This document shows positions 27,801 through 36,665 of a stretch of DNA of 64,000 nucleotides, one piece after another; the stretch's first letter is position 1; every line of letters starts with the position of its first letter. The notes below the pieces were generated by a model. It saw only the letters and a program-made list of their open reading frames with translations. It was not told the origin of the DNA and ran no database searches. The translations under genes and the position numbers were made by a program. Source of the stretch: an uncultured Bacteroidales bacterium (GTDB lineage Bacteria > Bacteroidota > Bacteroidia > Bacteroidales > P3); assembly GCA_944320465.1 (NCBI GenBank), contig CALUHO010000002.1, positions 1-64,000 of the forward strand, given 5' to 3'.

Positions 27801-29108
27801 GCCAGTATAATCGACGCCCTTCGCTGTTGTCACGGCAATCAGAATGTCGCTGCCTTCTTGGGCATCGATCCGGAATTCCATCTGGTCAAGGCCGATGGAG
27901 GAAATCTCCAAAGAATCCGGCCTGTCCGGGCGCGTCTTGGCTTGGGCAGTAACGGCCTGGGTATACTTGGTGTTCGTACACTGGAAATTGTACAGGTACG
28001 CAGCATAATAATAAGCCGTATTCGGTTCAAGCCCTTCCTGTGTAAACGAAAAATGAGTCCGGGAGTTCGGAAAGGCGGGACTCGGATTGTCGAATTCGTC
28101 CAACGAGCCGACGGCAACGACCCGGGCGCCCAGAACGCTTTCCCCTTCATCGTATTCGTATCCGTCAGGCGTTCCTTCTATCGGCTTGTCCGACCCAAGA
28201 ATCAGGTATCCTTCCGCATACCCCGTAGTATCCACAAACACATCGATGGTCATTTCTTCCGAGAATGGAGACAGGACGACTTCCGTGATGTGTTCCGTCG
28301 GAGCCTGGCATTCATCCGGCAAAGTAAAACTGTACAATGTCCCTTCTTCGAATGAGGAGCCGCCGCACCAAGTAGCGGCATATTCCGTACGGGAACTTTC
28401 CGTCCATTCCGCGCCTTGGGCCCCTTCCGGACTGCGGTAATGCGTGGAACCGAAGCCGTCCTTCATGCCCAGATACCATTGGAAGGCATCCTCCGGAATC
28501 GTGAATCCGTCGAACAGCATCTCTATGCTCGATCCGTTTTCGTTCAGTTTGATTTGGTAATTGAAAGTAGCCTCCGGAGTCTCCGACAAATAGGCCATCC
28601 CGGAGAACTCTACCGTCAGGGAGGCATCAGGACTGGTACCTTCTTTTTTGTATGAAATCTTGGTTCCGTCCAGTCCGAAGACAGGGTCGCAGGTCGCGAT
28701 GCCAAGCCAAGGAGCTATGCCGAGGCTTATCTGGAGGTTAGTCCCGCCAATAGCCACTTCCGGGCTTTCTTTCTCGCCGAATAGCACGTATCCCTGTCCG
28801 GAAACGACAAATTTGTCATAAACCTTTCCTCCGAACCTGAAATCGAAACCTAGAGGAATCCCTTCCATGTAAGCGGGATTGTCCGTGCTGTATTCTTCCG
28901 AAAGCCCGGTGGTATCGGTGGCATTGAAAATAAGGTTGCCGAAAGCCTCTCCCTTTACCTTGTCGGAAAGTCCGATTACGGTTGCGTTTTCCAAAGGAGA
29001 ATATGTTCCGGTCACCTTTGATTCGAAATTGTAAAATTCCACCTGCTGGGCTGCTGTCCATCCAATGGAAGCCGCGCATAGTAGCAGGCTGGTCAAAATC
29101 TTTCTCAT
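24804..29108 (-). CDS. Large fibronectin type III T9SS surface protein, copy 2
   Basis: Using the ATG at 29108 (MRKILTSLLLCAASIGWTAAQ, a good signal peptide) the product is 1434 residues; the frame is open to 29174 but without signal character. Domain order matches the paralogue at 17883: N-terminal beta domain (GIPLGFDFRFGGKVYDKFVVSGQGYVLFG), jelly-roll-like segment, FN3 (CDVPKSLRVDSYNVVGGNLRVVW), cleaved-adhesin-like jelly roll, four FN3 repeats, sorting domain. The sorting domain is nearly identical to that of the paralogue while most of the body is diverged, including the signal peptide. It lies downstream of the 29548 gene on the same strand. Confidence 0.87.
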   Translation of the reverse strand: MRKILTSLLLCAASIGWTAAQQVEFYNFESKVTGTYSPLENATVIGLSDKVKGEAFGNLIFNATDTTGLSEEYSTDNPAYMEGIPLGFDFRFGGKVYDKFVVSGQGYVLFGEKESPEVAIGGTNLQISLGIAPWLGIATCDPVFGLDGTKISYKKEGTSPDASLTVEFSGMAYLSETPEATFNYQIKLNENGSSIEMLFDGFTIPEDAFQWYLGMKDGFGSTHYRSPEGAQGAEWTESSRTEYAATWCGGSSFEEGTLYSFTLPDECQAPTEHITEVVLSPFSEEMTIDVFVDTTGYAEGYLILGSDKPIEGTPDGYEYDEGESVLGARVVAVGSLDEFDNPSPAFPNSRTHFSFTQEGLEPNTAYYYAAYLYNFQCTNTKYTQAVTAQAKTRPDRPDSLEISSIGLDQMEFRIDAQEGSDILIAVTTAKGVDYTGVNRIYLGDFGLPADTAEAGDTIWKEEMINSLTGETRRYFATVLYAGPAEAELGIPVRLDDNTIYYFGAFTKGADGQYSSTFAPAYGITPAQIPFEDHFENMSAAEDNPFIGWNGTEGFELMLSGMYPDVEDGSATATFEANEPGSHQEAVLVLPPLDFPTDSNVLFHVNYSMDPWNLTLTEGDSIVFELSVDGGNTFEKLRAVHYQTVKPYPSDIIVSGHAGAKQAILRVRAVSYNPESWGLTVNSIEVDGIAFCDVPKSLRVDSYNVVGGNLRVVWSPSLNEESEWNISLARPDGQGGWEEWSSAEVVQESASYWLSGLADNTLYKARVRAVCGPGNNSEWVETEILSGRVPTFTENFDNLTPGTSEYYDPFDLPPYWSCDNSMYDGVEDTIDYSPYSSDVEAYDWKTANEPVPGQSNAAIAYHFNNLEYGVEMLVSPTIELIPADGSFLTFDIAYGSIDDQGAYQALTEAQPGHRLELWVSVDSGRSFVTTRPLQVWDSTQLLALQGDQAVSIDLEGYQGGVAFAFAFFGNSGGESDPIVWIDNFGITNNCPVARGLDIDLNTLTAQNATIRWVADKTVEEWIVKLASPEGVSLYTTSEDEYSFSGLQEETDYMAYVGHLCGTDTSEWASVEFSTPGAECAPIAGLTVSNVTRNAATLTYEGEAGNYRIRIRPVGGTEWAYYTTEALTYTFNNLEMETEYEGGVQSRCSMASSDTSEWVAFANFTTLGITCFAPTDFFVDTTTYSTASFHWNGTSERYQVEWSLRNDDEAAGRMVFDGTSGTITGLSAETNYQARVRGICSAGDTSDWSEIRQFATTQAPGCPVPTDLRVESVTETSASLLWSVSGEVEVASFTLRYRASSGTWDSVQDIEAMQYELTGLEPQTAYLWSVLSACTDGRYSGWGMQARFETGGTANESADESGLFLTASRHQLHVMNPGAVRIERIRVYTLGGSLAEDYVIRSNENVILTTGLSMQVAVVEVLTADGPAFRFKVLLP
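24841..25061 (-). repeat. Inner inverted repeat, right arm (sorting-domain DNA)
   Basis: This is the partner of 21906-22126: 221 bp in inverted orientation with three mismatches by eye. The two arms flank the central Omp28-like gene and one MITE copy. Confidence 0.9.
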
Positions 29109-29255
29109 GATATTTCTTATTTGTGTTCCTCTATCCTGTTTTTGCTGAAAAGCTCTTGCGCCTTGCTCTTTCAAAGATGCCTGTCCACGATTGTCGCTGG
29201 ATTGGTGTCCTGCCTCTTGGCAATGGCAAGGCGTACGGTGTTTTCGTCCTCGGGA

Positions 29256-29532
29256 GGCGGTGTGTCAGAGTGAGTGAGATGCAAGGCGCTGAGAGCGAGA
29301 ACGAAGGAGCGTACTGTTGCTGCTCCGCAGCGAACGCAGGCTTCGCCTCAGCATAGTGCAAGTAAACTTGCCCTCTGCGTTCGGCTCGCACTGCGGTTCG
29401 TGACTGAGTTCGAGTCTCGAAAAACAGTGCAAACCGAGAGCAGAGCCAAGCTTGCTTGAGCTTTGCCGAGGTGCAGCCTGTTTTCGGTGAAACCAAAGCA
29501 ACGAAGCAGATTGCTCATTATGACACATCGCC
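29256..29532 (-). repeat. Family B hairpin-ended repeat, long copy
   Basis: The element is about 277 bp, bounded by GGCGGTGTGTCAGAGTGAG and CTCATTATGACACATCGCC, imperfect terminal inverted repeats. Long internal blocks match 34317-34521 in the opposite orientation (for example TCTCGCTCTCAGCGCCTTGC and AGCAATCTGCTTCGTTGC). It has an extra palindromic middle section that the other copy lacks. I see no clear target duplication. It lies between the two T9SS genes of cassette 2. Confidence 0.8.
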
Positions 29533-29547
29533 GAGAATGCAGTTGGA

Positions 29548-31251
29548 CTATTTCAATATTATCTTGCAGAAAGCGTTTCCTTGGTTTGTGGCCATTTGGA
29601 CAATGTACAAGCCGGCCGGAAGGTTGGCAGGACGGTTCCATTCAATGGTGTTCTGTCCCGATTGCAGGCTCCCGTTGTAAAGGCTGGCTACTTTTGCGCC
29701 ATCCAGCCTAAGAAGGCTGATTTCTGCTTCGATCCGGCCGTTGCTTTGGCTGGTATACGTGATACGGGCCTGGTCTTCTACCGGGTTGGGCGTAATGGAG
29801 AGGCCCGGAATTGTGCGGGAAAGGCTTTCGTTGGCCGCACCGGATCCCATGCTGCCGTCTACGCGGAGATTCTGTCCGAAAATGATTCCATCACTCACGC
29901 CGCCGTCCACCCGGCAGTCTTCCCAGAAAAGAATCCATTGGTCGTCAATGCAGGAGGATATCTGCACATCGTATTTCGTGCTGGTTTCCGGTCCGATGGT
30001 CTGGACGGAATTGTCCCATACGAAAGCCCCGTCCTTGTCCATCAGGGTCGCTTTCAGCAAAATGGGGTCGCCCGCGCTGATTCCTACACCACCATGCTCC
30101 ATGAAAGCAAACAGGACGGTGTTCTTGGGACCGATTGAAGCCGCCTGGTATCCAACGGCTCTTTCTTTCAAGGGTATTAATTCCACGCCGTTGGGATCCC
30201 ACAGCAGTTCGCCGTTTCCACTTACTTTCTGGGTGACAAAACGGGAAGTGAACTGGGTTCCGGGCGCGTTCTCCTGCCAGATGGCATAGACGGCTTTTTC
30301 TTCCTCATCAAAAGCCATGGCAGGCTCGTACCCCCAGTTGTCGCTGTAACCCAAGCGCAAGCCTTGGTCGGCTTCGGCAAAGGCATGAGTCCCATCGAAC
30401 TTGATGTATGACATCATGGCGTAATGGGCATCGCCCTCAAATCCGTAGTAACCGACCAGGACCCCTTCGCTGGTAGGCAGGACTTTCAAGTATGTCCACA
30501 AGGGAATCTGCGGGTTCAATTCTCCGCTGAAGACAGGTACCGGGGCAGCCCAGACATCGTTGCCTTCATAGTCCAAACGGCGGGCTTCCAGCCCCGAGGA
30601 TTGGTAGATGACCAGGATGTCCCCGTCCCCGGCATCGAAGATGTAGGGATAAGCACCACCGCCGATGTTCTTTCCTTGCCCCCAGAGGGCTTCGCCCTCG
30701 TTGCTCACTTTCTGCAGCATGATGCCGTCTCCCATCCACGCGAAAAGACAGCTGCCGTCGGACTGCGGAAGCATTTTTATCGCCGCATTTATCTCGGCAT
30801 CAGGTTTTCCGGCTTCTCCATGGAGGTTCACGCCTTCTTCCGGCCAGATGTACTCGCCGGTCTTGCTGACTTTCCATGCCGTGTACTTCTCGATCTGGTT
30901 TCCGCAAAGATCCTGGGCTACCACGATGGCGTTTCCATCTTGGTCGGTGGCGAGCTGGGTATTGGTCTTGATCCAGCTCATCGTGCTGTCGATTTCAAAG
31001 ACCATGGGGTCTTCCCAGACTTTGCGCCCATCCTTGTCGAAATAGAACAAAGAAGGGGTCACATTGTGGATATCGCCTATCGGCGAGACTCCTAAAATGT
31101 AGAAGCTGCCGTCAGGAAGCATGGAAACTTCCGTGGACCAATAGCTTTTGTCCATCAGTTGCAGATTCTCCGCAGGGTCGCTGGACCACTGTGCGTTGGC
31201 GAGGCCGAGGCCGGAGAGGGCGAAGGCCAAAAGAGAAATCGCTCGTTTCAT
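29548..31251 (-). CDS. T9SS-secreted propeller-like surface protein, copy 2
   Basis: The 567-residue protein has the same signal peptide as the 15914 protein (MKRAISLLAFALSGLGLANA). Blade-like strands recur (DGSCLFAWMGDGIMLQKVS, ARRLDYEGNDVW, KVSGNGELLWDPNG), and a T9SS sorting domain covers about residues 478-567 (LSITPNPVEDQARITY ... GLYIVQMATNQGNAFCKIILK). It is clearly homologous to the 15914 protein through the body but diverged, in contrast to the identical leader. The lipoprotein gene lies 100 bases upstream on the same strand, and this spacer is also identical in the two cassettes. Confidence 0.85.
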   Translation of the reverse strand: MKRAISLLAFALSGLGLANAQWSSDPAENLQLMDKSYWSTEVSMLPDGSFYILGVSPIGDIHNVTPSLFYFDKDGRKVWEDPMVFEIDSTMSWIKTNTQLATDQDGNAIVVAQDLCGNQIEKYTAWKVSKTGEYIWPEEGVNLHGEAGKPDAEINAAIKMLPQSDGSCLFAWMGDGIMLQKVSNEGEALWGQGKNIGGGAYPYIFDAGDGDILVIYQSSGLEARRLDYEGNDVWAAPVPVFSGELNPQIPLWTYLKVLPTSEGVLVGYYGFEGDAHYAMMSYIKFDGTHAFAEADQGLRLGYSDNWGYEPAMAFDEEEKAVYAIWQENAPGTQFTSRFVTQKVSGNGELLWDPNGVELIPLKERAVGYQAASIGPKNTVLFAFMEHGGVGISAGDPILLKATLMDKDGAFVWDNSVQTIGPETSTKYDVQISSCIDDQWILFWEDCRVDGGVSDGIIFGQNLRVDGSMGSGAANESLSRTIPGLSITPNPVEDQARITYTSQSNGRIEAEISLLRLDGAKVASLYNGSLQSGQNTIEWNRPANLPAGLYIVQMATNQGNAFCKIILK

Positions 31252-31716
31252 AAGAAATTGTTTTAATGGTTTGTTTATTCCGTTAATTGTCTTTTTGCCT
31301 TTCTGTTATCAATTGTTGTCTTTCCGTTTACCTTGGGAGGGGATACCGGCTTCAATGGCCTTGCCTGTCTTGCTCGTTCTGCAGGCTGCCGCGGTCGGAA
31401 AGAGAGCCGGGAGACTCCTGCTTGCGCATCGGCACATCGCCCAAGGGGAAGGAGGGGTTGCGGAAGACCACCGTGCCGCCCGGGCCGAAGACTTCCATGT
31501 CTAATCCTGAAGCGGAGGAACCGCCCCAGACGTTATGGCGGCCAAGGGAAGGATAAGGAGGCTGGGGAGGAGCCGGGGCGGTTCCGGCCGGGGACGAGCC
31601 GGAAGGGACGGGGCCGGGAAGGGCGGAAGAAGGGGAAGAGGCAAGGCGGGCCGTATCCGGAAAGCCGGCCGGAGCCGCCGAAGCCCCGGATGTCCCCCTG
31701 CCTCCCCCGCTGGGTG
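31183..31716 (-). repeat. Outer inverted repeat, right arm (leader plus signal peptide)
   Basis: This is the partner of 15400-15981. It covers most of the lipoprotein coding sequence, the spacer and the signal peptide codons of the 29548-31251 gene. It lacks the 48-bp insertion of the left arm and has only a few substitutions. Confidence 0.9.
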
Positions 31717-31828
31717 ACTCCCCTGCCTGTTTTCCTCCGCATCCTTGCAAGCCCATAACAAAAACAAGCATCAAGCAAGCAAGAAAACTTCTCAAAAATC
31801 CACCCATCTTATATCCTTTTGCTTTCAT
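31352..31828 (-). CDS. Low-complexity Gly/Ser/Pro/Ala-rich lipoprotein
   Basis: With the ATG at 31828 the product is 158 residues: a signal sequence MKAKGYKMGGFLRSFLACLM..., a clear lipobox LQGC (Cys30), then a low-complexity region rich in Gly, Ser, Pro and Ala (about 35-100), and a short tail (DMEVFGPGGTVVFRNPSFPLGDVP...). An alternative start is the ATG at 31807. The frame is open in several other phases because of the high GC, but only this phase gives a lipoprotein signal. It is the first gene of cassette 2 and likely anchors or spaces the surface protein encoded next. Function unknown. Confidence 0.7.
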   Translation of the reverse strand: MKAKGYKMGGFLRSFLACLMLVFVMGLQGCGGKQAGESPSGGGRGTSGASAAPAGFPDTARLASSPSSALPGPVPSGSSPAGTAPAPPQPPYPSLGRHNVWGGSSASGLDMEVFGPGGTVVFRNPSFPLGDVPMRKQESPGSLSDRGSLQNEQDRQGH

Positions 31829-32376
31829 CTTCTTTATACAATATTTTGTTTCTTTGAACAACTCGCTTTCAAAACCAGCAGATTCATAATATCCTGTAAT
31901 TCTGCCATCAAACAAATCCGATCAACCTCCCCTCCTGCATGCAAGAAAAGGAATCCAGCTCCAGAGGACTTTCCCTACCAGCATCTTGCCGGATTCCCTC
32001 TTTCTTGCAACAACCAAAACCAACCATGAAGTCTCTCGACTGTCTGAAACGTTTTCGATGGTAATGATAAAAAGTTTTTGAAAAAACAAAGCCCTTGACA
32101 AAGCAAACCGACTACGCCAGTTATAAAACACCACGATATTTCCCTACTGCACCATAAATTAAATATTTAACAAACAAAAATTTAACAATCCAATCAGATA
32201 CGTTTTCCGCATAAAAAAGCCTCGCAAAAAGAACCACTTTTCCCTCATCCCTGCCCGTCAAAACGCAAGCCGTCCCTTTTTAACCAAAAAAAATGCCATG
32301 AAGTCAGGCCACCCCCATCCAACCATCCATAGCCCCGCCAAGGAAGAAACAATCTAAACAATTAAACACCAAATAG
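31829..32376. other. A+T-rich intergenic region between cassette 2 and the TPR regulator
   Basis: Both flanking genes are on the minus strand, so this region should hold the promoter of cassette 2 (near 31830-32000) and the 3' flank of the TPR regulator. A short inverted match (GGAATCCAGCTCC / GGATTCC) is the only structure I noticed. I find no gene. Confidence 0.45.
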
Positions 32377-34173
32377 TTAGAATCTAGAAAAAAATTCTAT
32401 CAGATTGACGTCCGCATCCAGATTCATCTTCTTCCTCAAACGGTTGCGAGCCGATTCCACACTCCTGACTTCCTTGAAAGTAATGGAAGCTATTTCCTTG
32501 GAAGACAGCCCTAACTTCAAGAACGAACACAAACGGACATCCTTATACGTTAAAGAAGGATAAGCTTTTTGCAAATTTTCATAAAAAGACTGATGCACCT
32601 GCTCAAAATAATATTTGAACTCGGCATATGTCCCTTCATTGCCTTGATCGCGCAACTTGACCAACATCTCCCTAATATGCTCTTTCTTGGCCGTATCCTT
32701 GGGATTCAATTCCAATAGCAACTGCTGGAGTTCACGGTTGATATCCACAATAAACTCGTTATTCCGGATCAAATGCAAGACTTTTGATGTCAATTCCTTG
32801 TTTTTCAATTCCAAAGAATCACGCAATTCCTTTTCCCGCTGCGCCATTATTTCCTTTTCCTTGTCAAAAAAAGCCTGTTTTTGAACTGCCAGCTCGTCCG
32901 ACTCACGTTTCAACTTTTTCTGAAGCCGATACCGGTAGTACATGACCCCCAACGCAATAATCAGGCAAAAAGAAATGGCACTCAACAGCACTTCCTGTTT
33001 CTGGCTCTGCAAACGTTCAATCTCCATCTGCTGCAAAGCCAAGTCCTTGGCCGAGTTTTCCTGCTCCATGGCATTGGTAGCCTCAATGCTCTCTATCTTC
33101 ATCCGGTTGTCCATCCCCTCCAAAGAATCCTGCAAGCGAACCGTCCTTTCCAGAAGTTCCAAAGCGATCCGGTAATCGCCAGCCTCTTTATGCCATGCAT
33201 ACAAAGCCTGCAACGCACTGATTTCCGCCGCATGGTTCTGTACTTCCCGCGCTTGATTCAAAGCTGCTTCCATATAATGCAAGGCCGAATCCGAATTAGA
33301 CGGATAAAGCGTAGCCAATAACAAATACGTCTGTATCTTATCCAGATTCCGATGCGTTTCCTCCTGGTACCGCAAGGCTTCTTTTACCAATTCCAACGCT
33401 ACGGCTTTCTTGCCTTGCCGGTTGTAGACCACCGCCATATTCTGCCAGACCAGATAGTACATATCCGGTTCTTTCTCCTTGTCAATCTGCGCCAAAGCCT
33501 GGTTCAAGGCCGTCAAAGTCTTGGCATAGTCTCCCTCCATATAGTACAGCCCCGCCAAATTATTGTAATTGTTAATCAACTCCCTCTTTTCCCCTTTCCG
33601 GGTATTGAACGCGATAGCCGAATCATAATAGACATGCGCCTTGTCGTAGTATCCCTGCTTGAAATACACATTCCCGATATTGTTCAAAACACTGCCATAA
33701 CTATCATCCCGATGCGAAAGGTCTCTCAATTCCAACACATCGAAATACAGGTTCATCGCCCGGGTCCACAACCCCATCTCTTCATAAATCGACCCCAAAG
33801 CCGTCTTGACAACCATCAGATAAGCATATCTCTCCTTACTGGGAAGCATGCCGAAATAATTTTCAGCCGTACTGAGCAGATTGGCTACCAACGCATGCTG
33901 TCCTTTGGATGCCAGACTGGAACTCATCTTCCTGACCCAACCCAGCAAAACAGAATCCGTCAATCCTCCTTGCGCCTCCTGCCAAGCCGAATCCAAAGCA
34001 CGGAAATTATCCGGCGATGCCATGGAATCGAACGACAACATCAAATCGATATTCGAGACTAGACGTTCCCTTAAATCCGCAAGCTCCCGTTCCTGAGCAA
34101 AAGCCCCAAAACCAGAAAAAGACAAAACGGAAAAAACACAAAAAAAACTTAACCAATAATATCTTTGCAGCAT
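32377..34173 (-). CDS. TPR-containing membrane regulator with C-terminal HTH
   Basis: The 598-residue protein has a signal peptide (MLQRYYWLSFFCVFSVLSFSGFGAFA), a periplasmic array of tetratricopeptide repeats (about 90-350; for example LNNIGNVYFKQGYYDKAHVYYDSAI), one transmembrane helix (about 395-415), a coiled-coil stretch rich in Lys/Glu, and a C-terminal LuxR-like helix-turn-helix (LKLGLSSKEIASITFKEVRSVESARNRLRKKMNL). This architecture is common in Bacteroidota and probably couples a periplasmic signal to transcription. Its target is unknown; the neighbouring T9SS surface genes are candidates by position only. Confidence 0.85.
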   Translation of the reverse strand: MLQRYYWLSFFCVFSVLSFSGFGAFAQERELADLRERLVSNIDLMLSFDSMASPDNFRALDSAWQEAQGGLTDSVLLGWVRKMSSSLASKGQHALVANLLSTAENYFGMLPSKERYAYLMVVKTALGSIYEEMGLWTRAMNLYFDVLELRDLSHRDDSYGSVLNNIGNVYFKQGYYDKAHVYYDSAIAFNTRKGEKRELINNYNNLAGLYYMEGDYAKTLTALNQALAQIDKEKEPDMYYLVWQNMAVVYNRQGKKAVALELVKEALRYQEETHRNLDKIQTYLLLATLYPSNSDSALHYMEAALNQAREVQNHAAEISALQALYAWHKEAGDYRIALELLERTVRLQDSLEGMDNRMKIESIEATNAMEQENSAKDLALQQMEIERLQSQKQEVLLSAISFCLIIALGVMYYRYRLQKKLKRESDELAVQKQAFFDKEKEIMAQREKELRDSLELKNKELTSKVLHLIRNNEFIVDINRELQQLLLELNPKDTAKKEHIREMLVKLRDQGNEGTYAEFKYYFEQVHQSFYENLQKAYPSLTYKDVRLCSFLKLGLSSKEIASITFKEVRSVESARNRLRKKMNLDADVNLIEFFSRF

Positions 34174-34229
34174 CGCACGTATTCTATGACATCATCCAGA
34201 CAAGACACTGTTCCCATCTTCGGAGAATC

Positions 34230-34237
34230 CAAAGGTA
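34230..34237 (-). promoter_or_regulatory. Possible -7 box of the TPR regulator (TACCTTTG)
   Basis: The minus strand reads TACCTTTG about 57 bases before the start at 34173. I do not see a good TTTG at the expected upstream distance. Confidence 0.4.
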
Positions 34238-34316
34238 CGCAAAGTTTCGCATTACGCCTTCCCTATCTTTCAAAAACGCCTGCAAAAGCATACACCGGCA
34301 GCCCCGATACAGAAAA

Positions 34317-34521
34317 GGCGGTGTGTCATAATGAGCAATCTGCTTCGTTGCTTTGGTTTCACCGAAAACAGGCTGCACCTCGGCCAAACTCAAACCGTGC
34401 CGGTTTGGTTCGGCTCTCGGTTTGCACTGTTTTTCGAGTCTCGAACTCAGTCACGTACCTAAGTACGCTCCTTCGTTCTCGCTCTCAGCGCCTTGCATCT
34501 TACTCACTCTGACACGCCGCC
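34317..34521 (+). repeat. Family B hairpin-ended repeat, short copy
   Basis: The element is about 205 bp from GGCGGTGTGTCATAATGAG to CTCACTCTGACACGCCGCC. It is the inverted counterpart of 29256-29532 but with a shorter, different centre (CGTACCTAAGTACG hairpin at about 34452-34465). It lies between the Omp28-like gene at 34632 and the TPR regulator, with no obvious target duplication. Confidence 0.8.
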
Positions 34522-34631
34522 TGAGATTTATTTCAAATCCCTATTTTGATACACCCTCTTTCCTTTTGCACTTACAGTCCCTGCTTCCTCCAACAGAAAG
34601 CCGAACTCAAAACCATGCAAACACACCTGCA

Positions 34632-36350
34632 TCAAGGCAACAAGACTTTGGCTGTCTCAACGCCATTTTCCCAAAAGCACCTGACCACTACAACCTGCGT
34701 CCCTTGCACAGCCAAAGGCACAAATAAATCATCAAACGTATCAACCGCCTTATCATACAAACAAACCGAACGCAAGTCATACACCTGCACTCGTTCTACT
34801 GCCAAGGCGGCAGGATTCAGTATCCGAACGCCATCCTCTGCCGGCAACACTCGCAAAGCAGCCTCCACAGCCGGCACTTCGTTGCCAACTTCATCCGTAG
34901 CCGACACAAACAACGTCTCGCCAGCTCCCTGTACCGAATAATTCTGCCCTACCAATTTTCCGTCCGAAGTCTTCACTTTCAGCGTCCCCTTGCTGCCTTC
35001 CTGCCATCCATCCAACCACTGATCACTGAACTCCAATTCATATATCCCTTCGGCCGGCAGAATCACCGTATCAGAACATTCCACGGGTGCATCCCCTTCA
35101 AACGGCCCCTTGCTGAAAAACACATTCCCATTCCTGTCCTTGACCTTGAACGAAGCCTCGTCAGGGCAGTTGTCAGTCTTCCAATCCACATACAAAGTCA
35201 AGGAAGAAACCGGCATCGGTCCCGTGAAAGAATACTCGATGCTCGGCACGGACACAGATTCCCCATTCACCGTCTCCAAGGCTACAACAACCGTATTGTT
35301 GCCCAGCACCGGGTAAGCCTCGACCGGGATTTCCAGATTCGCATCCTGGTAAGGAGGTATCGCCACCTCCATCCGAGAAGATCGCACCTCACCATTGACA
35401 TCCACCGAAAAAGACAAAGAACGCAAGGTATCGTTGCACAGGTTCCTTACAGCAGCCGGAAAGACATTGCCGGCATACCGTGCCGAAGGCAATTCCTCCG
35501 CCGAAAACGAAACCGCCACAGGCTCGTCCAGATTGTCAATCCGAGGCTTTGCTCCGGTCACATTCAAGACATCGGCCGTAGTGCGGGTCATAAACGCCAC
35601 CAATTCTATATTGCGCACATCCACCGGCACCGACCCTACCGAATCAGGCACAATGTACGTATACTCCAAAGTCCGCACCTCTCCTGCAGCTGAAACCTGC
35701 ACCGTGTCGCCCCACTGGCCGGTAATCAAGTCCCGAAGCATGTGTTCATGCGAATAATCGTAACCCATATTTGCCCCATTCTGGTATCCTAAGATATGGT
35801 TCTGCACAAGCGCTATGTTCAGCAAGTGGAAATCCTCTTCCACCGCCTGCGTATAGCACAGCTCCACCCTGATGCACATCTCCCGCGTTGTTGCGTCCAA
35901 TGCGGCATCCAGATGCAGATTCACCGGCGCATCTTCCTGCAGCAAGGCCTTGACCCGCTTTGTCCAAGTCCCCCGGTTTGAATTCATCAGGCCCGACTCG
36001 TAAGGCAGACGGTTCAACGAACCCTGCGGGTAGCCGATATCGCCCGCCTGCGCCAGCAAGGCCGCCCCCCAATCTGTCCGGTAATCCGGAATGTCGCCCC
36101 AAGGCTCGGCGTAAGCCCCCTCGTGGATAGCCACGACATAAAACCGATCCCCGGCCGCTTCCTTGATGGTAGCCGCCACCCTTGCCCCGTCCGGACAATT
36201 GCCGCAGCCCACGCCGGTATACTCCTCCAGCAAAACATTCTTTTTCTGCACTTGGGTCGAAACAGACTGGGCAGAAGCCAACGAAAAACCGCCCGCTGCC
36301 AATACCAAACCGAACAGAATCTTGGGAAAAACAAAATTGCCTTTTTTCAT
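34632..36350 (-). CDS. Omp28-like T9SS-secreted protein
   Basis: The 572-residue protein has a signal peptide (MKKGNFVFPKILFGLVLAAGGFSLASAQ) and a thioredoxin-like Omp28 N-terminal region (VLLEEYTGVGCGNCPDGARVA, CxxC at 49-52; FYVVAIHEGAYA). Beta-rich segments with a jelly-roll-like part (about 385-470) follow, then a C-terminal sorting domain (about 490-572; VRILNPAALAVERVQVYDL ... ETAKVLLP). It resembles the protein at 22692-24473 in architecture. The sorting-domain style (NPxAxxVERVxVY) is like that of the two large FN3 proteins. It would be surface exposed; function unknown. Confidence 0.85.
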   Translation of the reverse strand: MKKGNFVFPKILFGLVLAAGGFSLASAQSVSTQVQKKNVLLEEYTGVGCGNCPDGARVAATIKEAAGDRFYVVAIHEGAYAEPWGDIPDYRTDWGAALLAQAGDIGYPQGSLNRLPYESGLMNSNRGTWTKRVKALLQEDAPVNLHLDAALDATTREMCIRVELCYTQAVEEDFHLLNIALVQNHILGYQNGANMGYDYSHEHMLRDLITGQWGDTVQVSAAGEVRTLEYTYIVPDSVGSVPVDVRNIELVAFMTRTTADVLNVTGAKPRIDNLDEPVAVSFSAEELPSARYAGNVFPAAVRNLCNDTLRSLSFSVDVNGEVRSSRMEVAIPPYQDANLEIPVEAYPVLGNNTVVVALETVNGESVSVPSIEYSFTGPMPVSSLTLYVDWKTDNCPDEASFKVKDRNGNVFFSKGPFEGDAPVECSDTVILPAEGIYELEFSDQWLDGWQEGSKGTLKVKTSDGKLVGQNYSVQGAGETLFVSATDEVGNEVPAVEAALRVLPAEDGVRILNPAALAVERVQVYDLRSVCLYDKAVDTFDDLFVPLAVQGTQVVVVRCFWENGVETAKVLLP

Positions 36351-36665
36351 GGTCTATTCTTTTATATATTACGATACCAAAACTCGACGCCAAAGCAGGC
36401 AAGCCAAGCCTTCACAGACTACAGCCGCCATCCATGCCTTGGGCATCGTAATATTACAAAGTTTTCAGCCTCCTCCCTGTTTCAGAGCCTAAGCGCAACC
36501 ACGGCAAAGTAGAAACATTACGATATTTCAATACGGCATTCAAGCAAAAGAAAAACTATATCAAAAAGATACCAATCCACACACTACGTCCCCGAATCAA
36601 ATTTGCACACCACCAAACATCTCCATCCATAGCAGACCATTGCTTCCGACGCATCCCGAAACAGC

